Source: Candidatus Woesearchaeota archaeon
Lineage (GTDB): Archaea > Nanobdellota > Nanobdellia > Woesearchaeales > DSVV01
Direction of reading: 5' to 3'
Length of the DNA stretch: 34,457 nucleotides
NCBI GenBank assembly: GCA_016214075.1
Contig: JACRPI010000035.1
Location: 1 to 34,457, forward strand
In this document: in pieces, positions 13,743 through 22,218 of the stretch
How the letters are laid out: every line of letters starts with the position of its first letter
Numbering within the stretch: the stretch's first letter is position 1
Program-made: the position numbers and the translations under genes
The notes under the pieces: generated by a model
What the model saw: only the letters and a program-made list of their open reading frames with translations
The model's database searches: none
Told to the model about the DNA's origin: nothing

Positions 13743-15932
13743 ATGAGATTAGACGAACTTGTTGCTTCAGCGTTTCAAGGAGAACTTGAAATCGATGTCC
13801 ATAGAGTAACTCCTGTTAACGGTTCTGGAAAAAGCCAGTTTCGCGGGATTGTCAATTACGCGAATGGTTCTGGTATTGTGCATCAAGGTGTTTTAGATCT
13901 GCTTGTTAATGGTGCTGAAGCAGACGTTTCTTTTGATACGATGTATGTCGATACAATTCCTATTCCTTCTAACCTTGGAATAAATGATTCATTTCCAGTG
14001 ACTTATGTTTCACATCATGAAACAGAAGGCAATGGGAGAATGCCAATAAAGATTATTTCGATTGGAAAGAGTGAAGGAGAAGAAACAGCTCCTCTCCAAA
14101 AAATAGAGTATGCTTCATTAACAGCTGAAAGTGATGGATTAGTAATGCTTCTTCCAAATGTTGCTATTGTAGACAGGGAAATGCTTGAGAATAGGGGTCT
14201 TACTGAGGGGCGAGCAAGAGATAGAACGCATAACAGCAAGAAGTATGGATTTCTGCGATACAATGCTGTTGTTTCTGGAAAAATGCGAACACAGATTCTT
14301 GTTCCATATGAAGCAAGGACTGTTTTCTTTGGTGACAAAGAAATAGAACAACATGTATTTTCAGGAGTTCGACTCATTCCAAAAGAAAGACTAGAAAAAT
14401 ATTGTAAGAGAGAAGAAATTTCTCTCCCGAAGAAAGTGAGTATTCCTGAAATCAGAATAGAAGATGTTTCTTATGTTCCTGCTTCAGTAATTGATCTGTT
14501 TAAAACAACGAAAAGGTCACAAAGAGGTCATCCCAAAGGAGGAGAAGAAGTCAATGCTTCTGTCCAATATACACTTGAAGAAAAAGGACTTATCACAGTG
14601 GTAAAAGAGATTGCGGAGCTAGATAGAATAGAACTCTGGACAAAGACTAAAATAAAGTCGCAAGGATACGCAGGACAAGTACTTCGCCGAGAAACAGAAA
14701 GACATGGATTTGTCGATTACGCAACGCATACCAAAACAGGCTCTCTCAAGCGAGTAACACTTGTTCCAAAAGGAAGCGAAGAAAGAATTTACAAAGGATT
14801 AACATTTGATACATTTATAGATCTTGAATTAATTGCAAAAGAAAGTGTTCAAGCGTATACAGCAGAAAAAGGACACGCAGAAATAAACCCCATAAAGGCA
14901 TCAGTAATAAGAATACAGGGGAGAGAATATTATCTCGCAAGCCAAATTGAAGAAATAATGAAAGAAGAGCAAGGGCAAGTTTCTAAAAAAGAAAAGAAGC
15001 AAAAAGTGAAAAAAGAAGAAGAAGGGAAGCCACTACAACCTTCTTTAGAAGGAACTGCACAAATAAAATACCATACAATAACAAGAACAGTGAATGGAAT
15101 AGAAATATACGTCATGAAAGACGTTGCGACAGTGAGCAGAGAGCTTCTCCTGCAAAAAGGATTAACTGATAATCAAACACAGGGGGCACTTTATGACAGC
15201 GTAAAATTCAGAGGATTCGTAAACTATGAAAGCAGAACAAATGGCAAGCGAATATATGTTCTTGTTCCAAAAGAGAGCGTAGGTGTATTCCGCAAAGATC
15301 TCGTTTTAGAAGAAGAGCATTTTAGAAACATTGAATTACTTGCAGAAGAAAGTGTTGCTGCGTATGTAAAGCAATATGTAACTGGAGAGAATGAAGCGAT
15401 CAAAAATAAAATAAAAGAAAGTCAAACAATGAGAAAAGATGGAAAAATCTATGTGTTAAAAGAAAGCATTGATGCTATTTTGAAAGAAGTAGGAATTGAT
15501 AGTTCAGTAAAAGCAGAGACGAGAGATAAAGCAAAGGGAGAGAGAAAGAAAAAAGATGCTTCTGTTGATACTATAATTAATATCCATGAATACAGACCTT
15601 TAGGAACAACAGAGAAGAATGTCTATACTTATGATGGAAAAAGTGCGCCACTCTTTGATGAAGCAGAGAACGTTGTAAAATATGGAGAAATTTTCAATCC
15701 ATTTACTCCCGAGCATCTTACAGGAGGGGCAAGAAGCACATACCAAGATGCGATGCGGGATAAAATCCTCCGAACAACTGCCGCAAAAGACAGAAGAGAT
15801 AAAGAAGGAAATCCTGTTCCTGAAACAGAAGTAGGAAGAGGAAAAAAGCATTATCTTGAAACAAAAGTTGCAAATCTGTGTATTATGTATTTAGTGGATC
15901 AAGGATATACAATGCCTGCAAAAGTTGAATAA
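13743..15932 (+). CDS. three-repeat protein with excisionase-like modules, partner of the sigma-like gene
   Basis: The product has 729 residues and no membrane segments. After an N-terminal beta-rich region (1-120) it holds three diverged copies of a roughly 130-residue unit (about 124-250, 277-410, 443-585). Each copy has a block of the form GFVNY..(N)GK..Y.LVPKES, then a short helix-rich block; copies 2 and 3 have AESV.AY and GK.YVL.ESID.ILKE, which resembles the end of MerR/excisionase-type winged helices. Copies are separated by Lys/Glu-rich linkers (411-430, 588-605). The C-terminal 120 residues are unique. The sigma-like gene begins 18 bp downstream and carries a similar module near its N-terminus. 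DNA binding and partnership are inference; I know no named family. Confidence 0.55.
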   Translation: MRLDELVASAFQGELEIDVHRVTPVNGSGKSQFRGIVNYANGSGIVHQGVLDLLVNGAEADVSFDTMYVDTIPIPSNLGINDSFPVTYVSHHETEGNGRMPIKIISIGKSEGEETAPLQKIEYASLTAESDGLVMLLPNVAIVDREMLENRGLTEGRARDRTHNSKKYGFLRYNAVVSGKMRTQILVPYEARTVFFGDKEIEQHVFSGVRLIPKERLEKYCKREEISLPKKVSIPEIRIEDVSYVPASVIDLFKTTKRSQRGHPKGGEEVNASVQYTLEEKGLITVVKEIAELDRIELWTKTKIKSQGYAGQVLRRETERHGFVDYATHTKTGSLKRVTLVPKGSEERIYKGLTFDTFIDLELIAKESVQAYTAEKGHAEINPIKASVIRIQGREYYLASQIEEIMKEEQGQVSKKEKKQKVKKEEEGKPLQPSLEGTAQIKYHTITRTVNGIEIYVMKDVATVSRELLLQKGLTDNQTQGALYDSVKFRGFVNYESRTNGKRIYVLVPKESVGVFRKDLVLEEEHFRNIELLAEESVAAYVKQYVTGENEAIKNKIKESQTMRKDGKIYVLKESIDAILKEVGIDSSVKAETRDKAKGERKKKDASVDTIINIHEYRPLGTTEKNVYTYDGKSAPLFDEAENVVKYGEIFNPFTPEHLTGGARSTYQDAMRDKILRTTAAKDRRDKEGNPVPETEVGRGKKHYLETKVANLCIMYLVDQGYTMPAKVE

Positions 15933-15950
15933 GAAAAGACAGAAAGGAAA

Positions 15951-18905
15951 ATGGTAGAACCAAATTATAGCCGAGAACTTCTTCATTACATTCCAGATCC
16001 TTCTAAAAGAGAAATGAAAGCAGGAAGAATAGAAGGACTTGAAACAGCAGTTCTTAGAGCAGTGCAAAAATCAGTACAACCATTAATGACAGCGATATCT
16101 CTTGAAAATGTTGATGCATATCTTTCGCAGAAATATGGAAAAGAGATTGTACTGAATGGACAAGGAGAAGCGTTGAAAGCGTATGAATATGAAGGAAAAA
16201 GATTTTACAGAAGAAGTGATTTAGATGCGTTAGAGATTACTATTCCTAAAGAAATTCCCACGCCTCCTGTGCAAGAGGATAAAGAAGAGAAGAATCCGCC
16301 TCCAGAACTCAGGAAAGATGAAGAAACAATAATTCCTGCAGAAAAAGAGATTGAAGAAGGAAAGGAACAAGAAGAAGAACCTAAAGCAAGAGAACCTATC
16401 GCTCCAAAAGCTGAACCAGTGCCTCCTCCTGTATACACAAACGCAGAGCGAACAGAAAGATTTCTTCCTCCTTCTCGCGATGAAATCGAAATAACACCCG
16501 CGATGCTTTTGTATCACGCGCTTGCGCGATATGGTGTTCTTGAAAAAGGAAATAAAGAAGGTGTTGCAAGAGTAGAAGAAGCATTGGAGTATATCAGTCA
16601 TCTTCAAAGAGGGATTCTAGAATTATATTATGTCAAAGGTGGCGTTGCGAGAAGAATAGAAGAAAGATTTGGAATAACGCACAGCCAATACATCAGAGAA
16701 AGAAAAACCGCTGAAGATATTATGAAGGCAGTTCTTGCGGGAACCTATAATCCTTTAGCAAAAAGAGAAACAAAAGAGAAACCTCCAAGACCAAGCGAAA
16801 CAACACACCTGAAAAAAGAAAGCAAGTATGGTGATGATCCTCTGCAATGGTATAAAGATCATTGTAGTGGCATGACAAGAACAGAACTTCAAAAAAAGCA
16901 TAAAGGATTGTATGCGCGTTTACACCAACTGAACCTTATAGAGCACGTTCCGAAAAAAGAGAGATACGCAAGAAGAAGCAATGATGAAGAAACAGAAGAA
17001 CCTGATGAAGAAGAACAGAAACCCACGCAAAAGAAAAAACCTGCTGAAGCAAAACCTCAACGTATGTCAGAAAGACAAAAAGATCTTCTCAGAAGATTTG
17101 CGGAACATCGAGCAACGCATGGAAAACCAGAAGACGAAGAACTAACACCAGAAATAGAAGGAGAAAGATTATACTACGCGACAAAGCAATGGAAAACAGT
17201 TGCCGCGTTGGAAGATGCTTTGAATAAATCACATGCACAAGCAAATCAGATAGACAAACTCCGTGGGAAAAAGCTTCCTGATGATTTCGCGAGAATTACC
17301 GATGGAGACGCGACTATTGATTTCCTTGTTCGAGATGAATGCTATGCAATTGCAGATGTATATGTACGTGAAGTATACACACGAGCTGTTGAAGGAGTAG
17401 TATGGCCAATCTCTGATGAACATATCCAGAAACAAGAAAAAGAAAATCCAAGAGATCCAAAGAAAAAAATAAAAGTGAAAGAAGAAGAAATTCGAGCAGG
17501 ATTTGTTGCTGCGTATGAAGCATATCTAAAAAAACCATCAGAAGACGCGCTTATCGCGCTTTTCAAGAATACGCCAAGACTTTCGAGGGGATATATTGCG
17601 ACAGTGGGATGGTATTTTGCGAGTAAGGATGAGAAAGACGAAAAAAGAAAAGGAGATTGGAATGGAAGCAAATGGAGATATACGCCAACATGGAAAGACG
17701 CGTGGACTTTTTTTGTTCCTGATAAAAATATACATAGAAAGAAAAGAACTGGAACACCTGTTTTGCTTTCAGAACCACAATTTGGACATCTCTTAGAAGG
17801 AAGTACAGAAAAAGTATTGCGAAGCAGATACAGGCAACTGTGGTACCACGCGGAAACAGCGCGAGGGAATACAGTAACAAAATACACAGGATTTGCTGTT
17901 TCACAAGCAAAAAAGTTTGATTGGACAGAAATTCCTCTTAGCGACAGAATCAGTCTCGCGAAAGAAGGACTTCTTCGCGCGTCACAAAAATATGATCCAA
18001 CTTCTGACAGCAATTTTGCGACATATGCGTCACATTGGATAAAAGCAATGATTACGCGAGAACATAGAGGGTCAAGTAATATTCGAATTACCGCAAACAT
18101 GTGGGAAAAGATTTTCAAAATCCAAAGAGAGATAAAAGATATTAAGAAAGACGACCTAGATATTGATGAAGAAGAATTATACGCGCTTGTTCAAGAAAGA
18201 ACAGGTATTGCGCGTGAAACCATAAAGACTGCGCTGCAAGCAGTAGCGGATTATAATAGCGTAGTATCACTCGATGACAAAGCATATAGTGAAGCGGGAA
18301 GCAAAGGAAGAAATGAAAAGCGACTGAGTGATATGATCGCTGATAAAAGCGCGATTGGCGTAGATGAAGAAGCTGTTCAGAAAGATCAAGGAGAAAACCT
18401 CAAAAGAGCTCGCAATGGACTAACAGAACGAGAGAATTATGTTTTAGACAGAAGATTTGATGGAGGAGATTGGGAAGGACAAACACTTTCTGAAGTAGGA
18501 AAAGAGATGGGATTGAGTAGAGAACGAGTAAGACAGATTCAACTGGATGCATTAGATAAACTTCGAGGAGAGCTTAACAAACCAGCTCCAAGAATATCTG
18601 AAGAAGATAAAGCTTCTTCAAATGATACAGGGAAACAAAGAAAAGCAGTAGCTCTTAGAGAACATAGAGAAGAAGATATGATCGTTGGTACAGCAATCCC
18701 AAACACATACACAGGACAAGCATATTCACCAGAAGATCCAGAGACACAAGAAATCACAAGAAGATTTACTCCCTCCAGCAGAGATATTGTTGAACGCTAT
18801 TACATGAGAGGAGAGTCCTTAGTAAAAATCAGAGCAGATACAAAACAACCTCTTGAACACATCGTTAGACTTCTTGAAAACGCAGGCAAACTTCTTCCAA
18901 AGTAA
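15951..18905 (+). CDS. very large sigma-70-like protein with long N-terminal extension
   Basis: The product has 984 residues. Residues 46-96 (LENVDAYL...YEGKRFYRRSDLDAL) resemble an excisionase-type HTH and the modules of the preceding gene. An acidic, Pro-rich linker follows (97-165), then a sigma4-like helical region (about 184-260), a further HTH-like stretch (300-340), and about 250 unassigned residues. Sigma region 2 is at about 636-713 (LAKEGLLRASQKYDP, FATYASHWIKAMITRE, NIRITANMW), region 3 at about 725-800, and region 4 at 820-873 (LTERENYVLDRRF, LSEVGKEMGLSRERVRQIQ). Compared with RpoD the WWIRQ motif reads HWIKA, so promoter specificity should differ. A last HTH-like block ends the protein. 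Start follows AAAGGA by 5 bp. It is co-transcribed with the repeat gene. Confidence 0.85.
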   Translation: MVEPNYSRELLHYIPDPSKREMKAGRIEGLETAVLRAVQKSVQPLMTAISLENVDAYLSQKYGKEIVLNGQGEALKAYEYEGKRFYRRSDLDALEITIPKEIPTPPVQEDKEEKNPPPELRKDEETIIPAEKEIEEGKEQEEEPKAREPIAPKAEPVPPPVYTNAERTERFLPPSRDEIEITPAMLLYHALARYGVLEKGNKEGVARVEEALEYISHLQRGILELYYVKGGVARRIEERFGITHSQYIRERKTAEDIMKAVLAGTYNPLAKRETKEKPPRPSETTHLKKESKYGDDPLQWYKDHCSGMTRTELQKKHKGLYARLHQLNLIEHVPKKERYARRSNDEETEEPDEEEQKPTQKKKPAEAKPQRMSERQKDLLRRFAEHRATHGKPEDEELTPEIEGERLYYATKQWKTVAALEDALNKSHAQANQIDKLRGKKLPDDFARITDGDATIDFLVRDECYAIADVYVREVYTRAVEGVVWPISDEHIQKQEKENPRDPKKKIKVKEEEIRAGFVAAYEAYLKKPSEDALIALFKNTPRLSRGYIATVGWYFASKDEKDEKRKGDWNGSKWRYTPTWKDAWTFFVPDKNIHRKKRTGTPVLLSEPQFGHLLEGSTEKVLRSRYRQLWYHAETARGNTVTKYTGFAVSQAKKFDWTEIPLSDRISLAKEGLLRASQKYDPTSDSNFATYASHWIKAMITREHRGSSNIRITANMWEKIFKIQREIKDIKKDDLDIDEEELYALVQERTGIARETIKTALQAVADYNSVVSLDDKAYSEAGSKGRNEKRLSDMIADKSAIGVDEEAVQKDQGENLKRARNGLTERENYVLDRRFDGGDWEGQTLSEVGKEMGLSRERVRQIQLDALDKLRGELNKPAPRISEEDKASSNDTGKQRKAVALREHREEDMIVGTAIPNTYTGQAYSPEDPETQEITRRFTPSSRDIVERYYMRGESLVKIRADTKQPLEHIVRLLENAGKLLPK

Positions 18906-18946
18906 ATTCTCTCCGAAATATTTATATTCTTCAGAAAAAGAAAGGG

Positions 18947-19059
18947 CGCTGAGGCGGGGAATCGAACCCCGATAGGCGCTAACCTAATGGTTCACTCGTG
19001 CTCTCTGTGTGAACAGGGAGCATTTGAGACCATTGCCCTTCCAATTAGGCGTCCTCAGC
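18947..19059 (-). tRNA. tRNA-Leu(CAA)-like, type II, with intron
   Basis: The acceptor stem is GCTGAGG/CCTCAGC with discriminator G. The D arm is GCC/GGC, the anticodon stem ATGGT/ACCAT, the variable arm TAGG/CCTA, and the T arm CGGGG-TTCGATT-CCCCG. Removing an intron of about 30 nt after position 37 leaves the loop CTCAAAA, anticodon CAA. The intron forms its own hairpin (GCTC/GAGC plus CTGT/ACAG). Position 8 appears to be A rather than the nearly universal T. TATA box CATATTAAA is at 19081-19089. Confidence 0.8.
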
Positions 19060-19097
19060 ATAGCACTTTCTTAAAACAAACATATTAAAGTAAGTAT

Positions 19098-19207
19098 CGA
19101 CGAGAATTCCGAAAATCTTACGAACATTCCGAAGGATTTTCGGTTTTAGCGAATATGTTTCGCCAAGATTCCAAAAGTGGCAGAAATTTTCGGACATACC
19201 GAAAGAG
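19098..19207 (-). repeat. tRNA-upstream CGAAA-dyad array, copy 2
   Basis: It begins CGACGAGAATTCCGAAAATC about 13 bp beyond the tRNA TATA box. The first half is close to the other copies (TTCCGAAAATCTTACGAACA, TTCCGAAGGATTTTCGG, AGCGAATATGTTTCG). The second half has diverged but keeps TTTTCGGACATACCGAAA. Orientation follows the tRNA at 18947-19059. Confidence 0.7.
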
Positions 19208-19221
19208 GTTTAAAAGAAAAT

Positions 19222-20226
19222 CTACTTTCCCTTCTTCTTAAATCTCGAAAAATACACAATACTAAACAATAGAATTACAGGAATAACTAATGGAATGTAA
19301 AAGTACCATTGCGATTTCACATCTTCAATGTCAGAAACAATAATAGGAACAATCTCTTCACTTTCCGCAGTGTTCAAAGGAAGATTAACATCATACTCTA
19401 CAGTTTGTGTCGTGTCAACAGCGGAAAAGTGCCACATCATAACTGGATCAACATCAAGAACAGAATAATTACCCGCAAGAGTGAGATTGTTCAAGTGGCT
19501 GACAACTTCCTTTGGAAGGACAGCATAGAGAGAAACCTCTTTGCCAATCGCGGATGCGATTGCTGGTTTCACACTCAAGCGAATACGCGTGTGTTCTTCT
19601 TCTTCTCCAGTAAATTTATTTCGGACAGTGATAGTCGTGACATATTTCTTGACAGTAAAAAAAGTGGAGCTTGTTTGATATTCCTGCTGACTCACAGAAA
19701 CACTGTCCAAATCTTCCTGACGAACAACATAAGAGGAAGTTTGTTCTCCCTCACTGGAAAGTAATTCATAGTAATCATCAAGGTTGACCGCGATGTAAAA
19801 GATCGCGCTATCGCTGCCAAGTTGATTCCCTGCAGCGTCATAAGCAATAACAGTAAGATTCTGGAAAGCGCTCAAGTAGCCGATCAAATCAAGGGGCTCA
19901 AGATCATCTGATTTAAATTCGATAATAGAATTATCAGGAACTGCGTCCCGCATGCTCATGTTGCCGACATACTGCACCCATTCATTGTTTCGCATAATTC
20001 TATAATACGCGACATTTTCAGAAACAGAAACGTTCAAACGAAGATGATGCGCTTTTCCACCTGTTCTGGGATAATCAAAGTAGGTCTCGCTCCATGGACC
20101 GTAGGTAACCCCATCTTCTGGGAAGTTGAGGGTAATCGCAGACGCTGTTTCCTGACCGAAAATTGTTGGAAGAAAGAAAAGTGTGACTAAGAAAAGAATA
20201 CTAAAATAGGAAACACACCTCTTCAT
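19222..20226 (-). CDS. secreted, C-terminally anchored surface protein
   Basis: The product has 334 residues. A signal peptide (about 1-30, with FLVTLFFLPTIFGQETASA) precedes beta-rich regions (about 31-145 and 165-300) of Ig-like or S-layer-like character with several N-x-S/T sites. One transmembrane helix (about 305-326, FYIPLVIPVILLFSIVYF) and the basic tail SRFKKKGK anchor it. I recognise no catalytic motif. It is likely exported by Sec and displayed on the envelope. A TATA box (CTATTTATAG, near 20248-20257) about 26 bp before the ATG implies a leaderless transcript. It is the only gene between two near-identical tRNA genes. Confidence 0.65.
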   Translation of the reverse strand: MKRCVSYFSILFLVTLFFLPTIFGQETASAITLNFPEDGVTYGPWSETYFDYPRTGGKAHHLRLNVSVSENVAYYRIMRNNEWVQYVGNMSMRDAVPDNSIIEFKSDDLEPLDLIGYLSAFQNLTVIAYDAAGNQLGSDSAIFYIAVNLDDYYELLSSEGEQTSSYVVRQEDLDSVSVSQQEYQTSSTFFTVKKYVTTITVRNKFTGEEEEHTRIRLSVKPAIASAIGKEVSLYAVLPKEVVSHLNNLTLAGNYSVLDVDPVMMWHFSAVDTTQTVEYDVNLPLNTAESEEIVPIIVSDIEDVKSQWYFYIPLVIPVILLFSIVYFSRFKKKGK

Positions 20227-20320
20227 AGCTGTATTTTGAAAATATGACTATAAATAGTTTGCTAAAAAAACAATACGCGAAAAATGAGGAAAACTTTATA
20301 TTCTTTAGAGAAAAAGAAGA

Positions 20321-20436
20321 CGCTGAGGCGGGGAATTGAACCCCGAAAGGCCCTGACAGACCTTATGGTTCACTCATGCTCTTTGTTGAGCAAAGAGCAT
20401 TTGAGACCATTGCCCTACCAATTAGGCGTCCTCAGC
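20321..20436 (-). tRNA. tRNA-Leu(CAA)-like, type II, with intron
   Basis: The body is nearly identical to the tRNA at 18947-19059 (same acceptor, D and anticodon stems, T stem, discriminator G, A8), but the intron and variable arm (AAGG...CCTT) differ. The intron has a clean 8-bp stem GCTCTTTG/CAAAGAGC, and loop CTCA pairs with TGAG across the splice sites, a good bulge-helix-bulge. The mature loop is CTCAAAA, anticodon CAA. TATA box CATATTAAAA is at 20465-20474. Confidence 0.85.
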
Positions 20437-20479
20437 AAAATACATGTCAATTTCTTAGAACAAACATATTAAAATCTCT

Positions 20480-20590
20480 TCCGACGGTTATTCCGAAAAT
20501 CTTACGGACATTCCGAAGGATTTTCGGATAAGGCGAATACGTTTCGGTATTTTTGTTTTTTCGCATGTTTTTTTCGAATACACCGAAAAG
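20480..20590 (-). repeat. tRNA-upstream CGAAA-dyad array, copy 3
   Basis: It starts 12 bp beyond the tRNA TATA box. Three tandem dyads, TTCCGAAAATCTTACGGACA, TTCCGAAGGATTTTCGGATA and GCGAATACGTTTCGG, sit about 20-22 bp apart (two helical turns). A T-rich block and TTCGAATACACCGAAAAG follow. It is nearly the same over its whole length as copy 1 (2098-2212). Confidence 0.75.
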
Positions 20591-20628
20591 AATAGGAACA
20601 AAAATCACGAAACAATCCAAATCCGCAA

Positions 20629-20638
20629 CATATAAATA
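20629..20638 (+). promoter_or_regulatory. TATA box of the pilus-like operon
   Basis: CATATAAATA is centred about 27 bp before the ATG at 20660, the first gene of the operon. Confidence 0.55.
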
Positions 20639-20659
20639 CTCCTAAACGACAAAAAAGCC

Positions 20660-21121
20660 ATGGAACAACAGGAAGAGCTGAAGACAGAAGTAGATGCATT
20701 TTTGGAATTAGTCAAAAAGTACAGAAAAATGTCGCTTATCGACGCTGCGAAAGAAATGAATGTCCCTGTCCAAACCATCCAGTTGTGGGCAGATTTTCTT
20801 GTCGAAGAAGGAATTTTAGGAATCGAATACAAATTTACCACGCCGTATGTCTTTATACTTGAAGAAAAGAAAGGAAAAGGCGGACTGGGCTTTATCGGTT
20901 TTGATACAAAAGAAGTGTTTTATGATAAAGCGAAGAAGAAAGGCATTAAAGAACAACAAATCAGAATCCTCTGGCTCAAATATCTCAACGCGAATGAAGA
21001 TTCCATGAAAAAAGTGTTTGAAGATAAAGCGCGGGAGCGCGGCATTCCTAGCCAGAAAGTCCCTACACTATGGAAAAAATATTACGCGTACTTAAAAAGT
21101 GAAGCAGAAGAAAGTACCTAA
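20660..21121 (+). CDS. winged-helix-like protein at head of pilus locus
   Basis: The product has 153 residues. Residues 15-65 (MSLIDAAKEMNVPVQTIQLWADFLVEEGILGIEYKFT) form a helix-turn-helix with a beta wing, in the style of DNA-binding wHTH domains. The C-terminal half is charged and helical, with two diverged copies of a short motif (VFYDKAKKKGIKEQQIRILWLKYL and VFEDKARERGIPSQKVPTLWKKYY). It is first in a same-strand run with a coiled-coil protein and a secretion ATPase (gaps of 22 and 46 bp), so a regulatory or structural role in that system is likely. Function is not known to me. Confidence 0.6.
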   Translation: MEQQEELKTEVDAFLELVKKYRKMSLIDAAKEMNVPVQTIQLWADFLVEEGILGIEYKFTTPYVFILEEKKGKGGLGFIGFDTKEVFYDKAKKKGIKEQQIRILWLKYLNANEDSMKKVFEDKARERGIPSQKVPTLWKKYYAYLKSEAEEST

Positions 21122-21143
21122 AAAATTCATGAGATGAAAAACA

Positions 21144-22172
21144 ATGGACATTGACGAATTTTTAGAATCAGAAGGAAGTCCTGAAGAAAAAGGAGGACGA
21201 AAGGAGTTAGTAGAAAAACAGTCCGCAGAATTTATTACTGATCTTTCTCTTGAAGGCCAAGTCGCGAAAATCCGTGAACTCATGCAGGCAAAACGCTACA
21301 AGGACGCGGAAAAAGTATATTTTACTGTCAAAGAACAATACGCGACGCTTGCAAAGAGACAGGAAGAAGCGCGAAGAAAAATCCACAGAGAACTCACCGC
21401 GATCAACAAAGAACTCCTCGAGCATTTAGACAAAGTGAAAGGAGAAATGGAACAGCGAACAATGGTCATTAATGATTTGCTCAGCAAAGCGCAGCAATAT
21501 ATGCTGCAAGGCAACACAGAAAAAGCAAATCAGTTATACCTCCAAGTGAGAGAAATTTTCAAACAGATTCCAGACGCGTTCGCGGAACGAAAAATGCTTA
21601 TCGAAAACCAAATTCTCACATTCTACTCACAACTGGTGAATGAGTTCAACAAAAAGAATTATGGAGTATTGCTTCAAAAGCGCGATGAGATTATGCGCCA
21701 TGTAGAAATCGCGACAAACTTCGTGAATCTTGGAAAAGGTCCTGACGCAAAAAAAGCGTACGCGACAATCAACAAACTCTACAATGAACTTCCTGACGGA
21801 TTTATGTACGAAAAAGCGATTATTTACAAAAGAGTGCTAGCGCTCCATCAACTCATTGAAGAAGGATCGATGCGAATAGGAACAGGAAGCATGGACGCAG
21901 AGTTTGGGTCAATGGATGCGCTTCCTCCTATGGAAAGAACACTTGCAACAACGAATGGTTCTCAAAAATTTGAATCAATGCCCGAAGAAAGTGAAAAGAA
22001 AGTTGAAGCACCGCCTGCTCCTATAAGCGCGGAACCTGCGAAAAAGAAAGGCATCTTTGGATTCTTCAAGAGAGAAAAAGGAATACAAGCCGCGCCAGAG
22101 CCTGCGCACCAGCAAATCCCTGTTCAGCTCAAACAAAAGAAAGCAATGGACACGCCACCATTGCCGATGTAA
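21144..22172 (+). CDS. coiled-coil/TPR-like protein of pilus locus
   Basis: The product has 342 residues. It is almost fully helical from 30 to 235, with paired-helix patterns like TPRs (IRELMQAKRYKDAEKVYFTV, LSKAQQYMLQGNTEKANQLYLQV, VNLGKGPDAKKAYATINKLY). A flexible Pro/Ala-rich tail (about 260-342) contains the basic motif KKKGIFGFFKREKG, which may touch a membrane or a partner. There is no signal peptide. It lies between the wHTH protein and the assembly ATPase, so it could be an adaptor of the pilus/secretion machine. That role is inference. Confidence 0.55.
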   Translation: MDIDEFLESEGSPEEKGGRKELVEKQSAEFITDLSLEGQVAKIRELMQAKRYKDAEKVYFTVKEQYATLAKRQEEARRKIHRELTAINKELLEHLDKVKGEMEQRTMVINDLLSKAQQYMLQGNTEKANQLYLQVREIFKQIPDAFAERKMLIENQILTFYSQLVNEFNKKNYGVLLQKRDEIMRHVEIATNFVNLGKGPDAKKAYATINKLYNELPDGFMYEKAIIYKRVLALHQLIEEGSMRIGTGSMDAEFGSMDALPPMERTLATTNGSQKFESMPEESEKKVEAPPAPISAEPAKKKGIFGFFKREKGIQAAPEPAHQQIPVQLKQKKAMDTPPLPM

Positions 22173-22218
22173 CATAACAAATGTAATGATCACTGCGTAA
22201 GAAAGCGAGGAAAACTGA

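Noticed and set aside
15600-18118. Long antisense frames across the sigma-like gene (for example 17342-18118 minus)
   Set aside because: The plus-strand protein has clear sigma domains; the antisense frames match no domain and follow the codon pattern of the real gene.
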